64,000 bases of DNA from Flavobacteriales bacterium (lineage in GTDB: Bacteria > Bacteroidota > Bacteroidia > Flavobacteriales_C > GCA-002722245): assembly GCA_002722245.1 (NCBI GenBank), contig PBLA01000019.1, forward strand, positions 1-64,000, given 5' to 3'. A program made the position numbers and the translations under genes. Of this stretch, positions 61,163 through 64,000 are shown piece after piece; positions within the stretch are counted from its first letter, which is position 1; each line of letters begins with the position of its first letter. Under the pieces are notes generated by a model. The model saw nothing but the letters and a program-made list of their open reading frames with translations, did no database searches and was not told the origin of the DNA.

Positions 61163-62377
61163 TCAATTATATTCTTTTTCTATTGGAAGCGGCTGATCAA
61201 TAATTTCAACCCATGGCAAACCGTAACTTCCTAATTGTTCCATAAATGGATCTGGATTGAATTCTTCCACATTCCAAACTCCTGGTTTAAACCATATGCC
61301 TTTAGCCATCAATTTTGCGCCCAACATAGCTGGAACTCCTGTTGTATAAGAAACTCCCTGACCACTCACATCTTTAAAAGCGTCTTGATGTTTACAATTA
61401 TTGTAGATATAACATGTTCGTTTCTGACCATTTTTCAATCCCGATATTTGACAACCTATAGAGGTTTCTCCTGAATAATTTTCGCCCAATGCTGAGGGCT
61501 CTGGTAAAACCGCTTTTAAAAATTGTAAGGGTTGTATTTTTTTACCCTCATATTCAATTGGTTGAATACTAGTCATACCAACATTTTCAAGCACTCGCAA
61601 ATGAGTAAGGTATTCTTGTCCAAATGTCATCCAAAAACGAGCTCTTTTTAAGGTTGGAAAGTTTTTTACTAAACTCTCCAGCTCCTCGTGATACATTAAA
61701 TAACTTTCTCTAGTACCAATATTTGGATAATCAATTGGTTGATGAATCTCCATTGGTTCGGTTTCCAGCCATTGGCCATTTTCCCAATATTTTCCAGGTT
61801 GGGTAATTTCTCTGATATTGACCTCGGGATTAAAATTGGTGGCAAAGGCTTTTCCATGGTCTCCACCGTTACAATCTACGATATCTAAATAATGAATTTC
61901 ATCAAAATAATGTTTTGCTGCGTAAGCTGTAAATACCTGTGTTACTCCAGGATCAAATCCACAGCCTAAAAGTGCCATAATTCCAGCATCTTCAAATTTT
62001 TGTTTATATGCCCATTGCCACGAATACTCAAATTTAGCTTCGTCTTTTGGCTCATAATTCGCAGTGTCGAGATAGTGTGTTTTTGTACGAAGGCATGCAT
62101 CCATAATGGGAAGATCCTGATAAGGCAGAGCCAAGTTTATCACCAATTGCGCTCGTGTTTGCTGAATAAGCGCAACAACTTCATCCACATTGTCCGCGTC
62201 TACTTGAGCAGTTTGTACACACACACCTTCTGCTTTAATTTCCGCCGCAATTTGTTGACATTTAGCTAATGTTCTTGAGGCGAGTGTAATTGTTTTAAAA
62301 ACAGTGTGAAGACGTGCAATTTTTTTTGTCGCAACATTACTTACACCACCTGCGCCTATGATTAATACATTATTCAT
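61163..62377 (-). CDS. Saccharopine-dehydrogenase-like carboxy(nor)spermidine synthase
   Basis: This 404-residue protein has an N-terminal Rossmann domain (NVLIIGAGGVSNVATKKIAR) for NAD(P)H. It has the saccharopine dehydrogenase fold with TKTHYLDTANYEP, ALLGCGFDPGVTQVFTAYAAKH and a C-terminal GVPAMLGAKLMAKGIW. These match carboxynorspermidine synthase (CANSDH), which joins aspartate semialdehyde to a diamine (putrescine or diaminopropane). The decarboxylase for the next step is at 57568-58701, which favours this role over lysine metabolism. In many Bacteroidota the product is spermidine via carboxyspermidine; the sequence does not decide the diamine. Confidence 0.9.
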   Translation of the reverse strand: MNNVLIIGAGGVSNVATKKIARLHTVFKTITLASRTLAKCQQIAAEIKAEGVCVQTAQVDADNVDEVVALIQQTRAQLVINLALPYQDLPIMDACLRTKTHYLDTANYEPKDEAKFEYSWQWAYKQKFEDAGIMALLGCGFDPGVTQVFTAYAAKHYFDEIHYLDIVDCNGGDHGKAFATNFNPEVNIREITQPGKYWENGQWLETEPMEIHQPIDYPNIGTRESYLMYHEELESLVKNFPTLKRARFWMTFGQEYLTHLRVLENVGMTSIQPIEYEGKKIQPLQFLKAVLPEPSALGENYSGETSIGCQISGLKNGQKRTCYIYNNCKHQDAFKDVSGQGVSYTTGVPAMLGAKLMAKGIWFKPGVWNVEEFNPDPFMEQLGSYGLPWVEIIDQPLPIEKEYN

Positions 62378-62391
62378 GCTTTATTTTTTTG

Positions 62392-62399
62392 CAAAAATA
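62392..62399 (-). promoter_or_regulatory. Predicted -10 element of the carboxyspermidine synthase gene
   Basis: On the minus strand TATTTTTG matches TAnnTTTG, 15 bases upstream of the ATG at 62377, which implies a very short leader. Confidence 0.5.
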
Positions 62400-62438
62400 A
62401 TACGGATATTGTTTCAATAAGGTATTATTGTAATCCAT

Positions 62439-63359
62439 ATGCAATTTTTTATTATTCTCTTCGCGGCACTTAGTCTCACCCATCAAGTTTTTGCTCAATG
62501 CGATTCTATTAAGATTGTTTTCTACAATGTGGAAAATTTATTTGATATTGAGGATGATTCACTTAAAAACGATAATGAATTTTTACCTTTTGCAAAAAAG
62601 AATTGGAACGAAGATAAATTCAACAAAAAAATCACACGCGTTGTTAAGGTAATTGCTGCGAATAATTTCCCGGATATCATTGGGCTTTCCGAAATTGAAA
62701 ACGCAACCGTTCTAAAAGAAATAATCAATCATTTCCAATTAAAAAAACAACATTACCGTATAGTTCATTTTGAATCCGGAGATCAACGAGGAATTGATTG
62801 CGCCCTTCTTTATAATTCAAACAAATGGCATTTACACAGTTTAAAACCCTATCCTGTTGTTTTGAAAGGAAGGCCAACTCGAGATATTTTATCGGCCACA
62901 CTTGTAAACGATCGAGACACACTTGCTTTGTTAGTAAACCACTGGCCTAGTAGATTTGGCGGTAGGAAAGCATCGCAACCTAAGAGAATGGCAGCTGCTC
63001 AGGTTTTATTGCAGGTTATGGATTCGATTACCAAACAGTTTCCCACAAAAAAAGTTATTGCCATGGGAGATTTTAATGATGAACCAAAAGATTCCAGTTT
63101 ACAACTTCTTAATGGGTTTTCTAATCAATCAGAGAAATTTAAAGGAACATTAAAATATAGAGGTCGCTGGCAAACATTTGATCAATTTATATGCTCTACT
63201 AACTTCAACTACCTGTCCTATCCTTTTCGTAAATCGTTTTTATTGGAAGAAGATAAAACGTACGGAGGGTATAAGCCTTTTCGTACATATTACGGGCCTA
63301 TCTATCACAACGGATTTTCGGATCACCTTCCCATTGTACTCACTTTTTGCGCACCATAA
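62439..63359 (+). CDS. Secreted endonuclease/exonuclease/phosphatase family protein
   Basis: This 306-residue protein has a signal peptide ending near residue 19 (QVFAQ). The EEP fold motifs are all present: IVFYNVENLFDIEDD, IIGLSEIENATVL with the metal-binding Glu, LVNHWPSRFGG, the catalytic AMGDFNDEPKDS and GFSDHLPIVLTF with the final Asp-His pair. It is probably an exported nuclease or a phosphodiesterase. It is a single gene, and its last 20 bases overlap the converging O-methyltransferase gene. Confidence 0.9.
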   Translation: MQFFIILFAALSLTHQVFAQCDSIKIVFYNVENLFDIEDDSLKNDNEFLPFAKKNWNEDKFNKKITRVVKVIAANNFPDIIGLSEIENATVLKEIINHFQLKKQHYRIVHFESGDQRGIDCALLYNSNKWHLHSLKPYPVVLKGRPTRDILSATLVNDRDTLALLVNHWPSRFGGRKASQPKRMAAAQVLLQVMDSITKQFPTKKVIAMGDFNDEPKDSSLQLLNGFSNQSEKFKGTLKYRGRWQTFDQFICSTNFNYLSYPFRKSFLLEEDKTYGGYKPFRTYYGPIYHNGFSDHLPIVLTFCAP

Positions 63360-63981
63360 ACAACCCATCTCGTATAGGAAGAAGAACCTGTTCTACTCTA
63401 GAATCTTCTTCTAAAAGATTTGCCAGTTCTACTAACGTTTTTGTTTCAACGTCTTTAGGATGTATACTTTTTGTGACTTTCCCGCTCCACAACACATTAT
63501 CAAAAATAATGAGCCCTCCTTCTTTTACGGCATCAAAAACAAGATGGTAGTAATTAACATAATTTTCTTTGTCTGCATCAACAAAAACCATATCCCACTT
63601 TTTATTAATTCCAGGAATAATAGTTAACGCGTCTCCTACATAAGTTTTTATGCATTTCTGTAATCCCGCTTTTTTAAAAAAGCCTTTTGCAAAATCTTCG
63701 ATTTCCTCATTCACATCAATGGTGTGTAACTCTCCTCCTTTTGCCAATCCTCTTGCCATACATATCGCGCTATAACCAGTATAAGTACCAATCTCTAGAA
63801 TGGCTTCAGGGCACATCATTTTGGAGAACATGGATAATATTTGTCCTTGCAAATGACCCGACAACATCCTAGGTTGCAGAATCTTTTGATGCGTTTCGCG
63901 ATGCAACTGATAGAGCACATCATCTTCTTTTTGGGTATACCGTTCGCTGTAATCGTTTATTTCTTTCGGTAAAAAGTTCAT
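63340..63981 (-). CDS. Class I SAM-dependent O-methyltransferase
   Basis: This 213-residue protein belongs to the methyltransferase 3 (catechol/caffeoyl-CoA O-methyltransferase-like) family: MMCPEAILEIGTYTGYSAICMARGL is the SAM-binding motif I, with HTIDVNEEIEDFAKGFFKKAG, WDMVFVDADKENYVNYYHLV (metal-binding Asp residues) and GGLIIFDNVLWSGKV. It methylates a hydroxyl on a small molecule that cannot be named from sequence. Its start is near the window's right edge and looks complete. Confidence 0.9.
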   Translation of the reverse strand: MNFLPKEINDYSERYTQKEDDVLYQLHRETHQKILQPRMLSGHLQGQILSMFSKMMCPEAILEIGTYTGYSAICMARGLAKGGELHTIDVNEEIEDFAKGFFKKAGLQKCIKTYVGDALTIIPGINKKWDMVFVDADKENYVNYYHLVFDAVKEGGLIIFDNVLWSGKVTKSIHPKDVETKTLVELANLLEEDSRVEQVLLPIRDGLFMVRKK

Positions 63982-64000
63982 TGTTTAGTAGTAGGATATT

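Noticed and set aside
1-64000. CRISPR array, rRNA operon, prophage or insertion sequence
   Set aside because: No regularly spaced direct repeats, rRNA cores, phage structural genes or transposase motifs were seen.

Overview
The window looks like chromosome from a Bacteroidota, most likely a Flavobacteriia-type organism. The support is direct. Several secreted proteins end in type IX secretion (T9SS) type A sorting domains (a YPNP-type strand followed by a C-terminal basic tail), and one ends in a CHU_C/type B gliding-motility domain (NTITPNGDGVND). The base composition is AT-rich. Many genes are preceded by the Bacteroidota promoter hexamer-like element TAnnTTTG. The operon nusB-DUF1573-yajC is the arrangement usual in this phylum. 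I cannot name the genus. One tRNA (Met, CAT) is present. I saw no rRNA, transposase, integrase, phage gene or CRISPR array.

Region 1 (1-14.4 kb) is accessory in character. It consists of single genes or very small operons separated by 200-350 bp spacers that share pieces of related repeats. The genes are a small secreted protein, a T9SS-sorted DUF4434 protein, a pair of lipoprotein trypsin-like proteases (one intact, one with every catalytic residue replaced), a MORN-repeat protein, a T9SS-sorted esterase, a membrane/SRPBCC protein, a DUF2059 protein, a tightly overlapped three-gene set (cupin, unknown, asparagine-synthetase-like PP-loop enzyme) and a DUF2157-like membrane protein. The shared spacer blocks suggest a cassette-like or recombinogenic locus, but no recombinase is visible.

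Region 2 (14.6-19.8 kb, minus strand) is one tightly packed surface operon. It encodes a CBM2-like/S74-chaperone-like secreted protein, a 1066-residue PKD/Ig-repeat adhesin with a T9SS type A tail, and a CHU_C protein. Region 3 (20-31.4 kb) is mixed housekeeping and hypothetical: a SulP transporter, O-acetylhomoserine sulfhydrylase, flavodoxin, an SDR/DUF2867 protein, a SPOR-like secreted protein and a lipoprotein with an SPFH domain.

Region 4 (31.4-43.5 kb) holds a GH20 hexosaminidase lipoprotein, an aldose-1-epimerase-like protein with a DUF3524/QTMAN-type glycosyltransferase, a complete RND efflux operon (adaptor, pump, TolC-like channel) and an extremely charged secreted coiled-coil protein. 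Region 5 (43.5-57.2 kb) has two surface-polysaccharide gene groups: glycosyltransferase-flippase-sulfotransferase, and a later pair of GT4 glycosyltransferases behind a LptF/G permease. Between them lie hypothetical genes, a second MORN-type protein, small Cys-rich ORFs and the tRNA.

Region 6 (57.2-64 kb) is core metabolism and cell biology. It holds both enzymes of the carboxyspermidine/carboxynorspermidine polyamine route (a decarboxylase and a saccharopine-dehydrogenase-like synthase), glutathione peroxidase, the nusB-DUF1573-yajC operon, a secreted EEP-family nuclease/phosphatase and a class I O-methyltransferase. Where the ORF track began upstream of the likely start I moved the start to the ATG that fits the signal peptide, the family length or the visible promoter.
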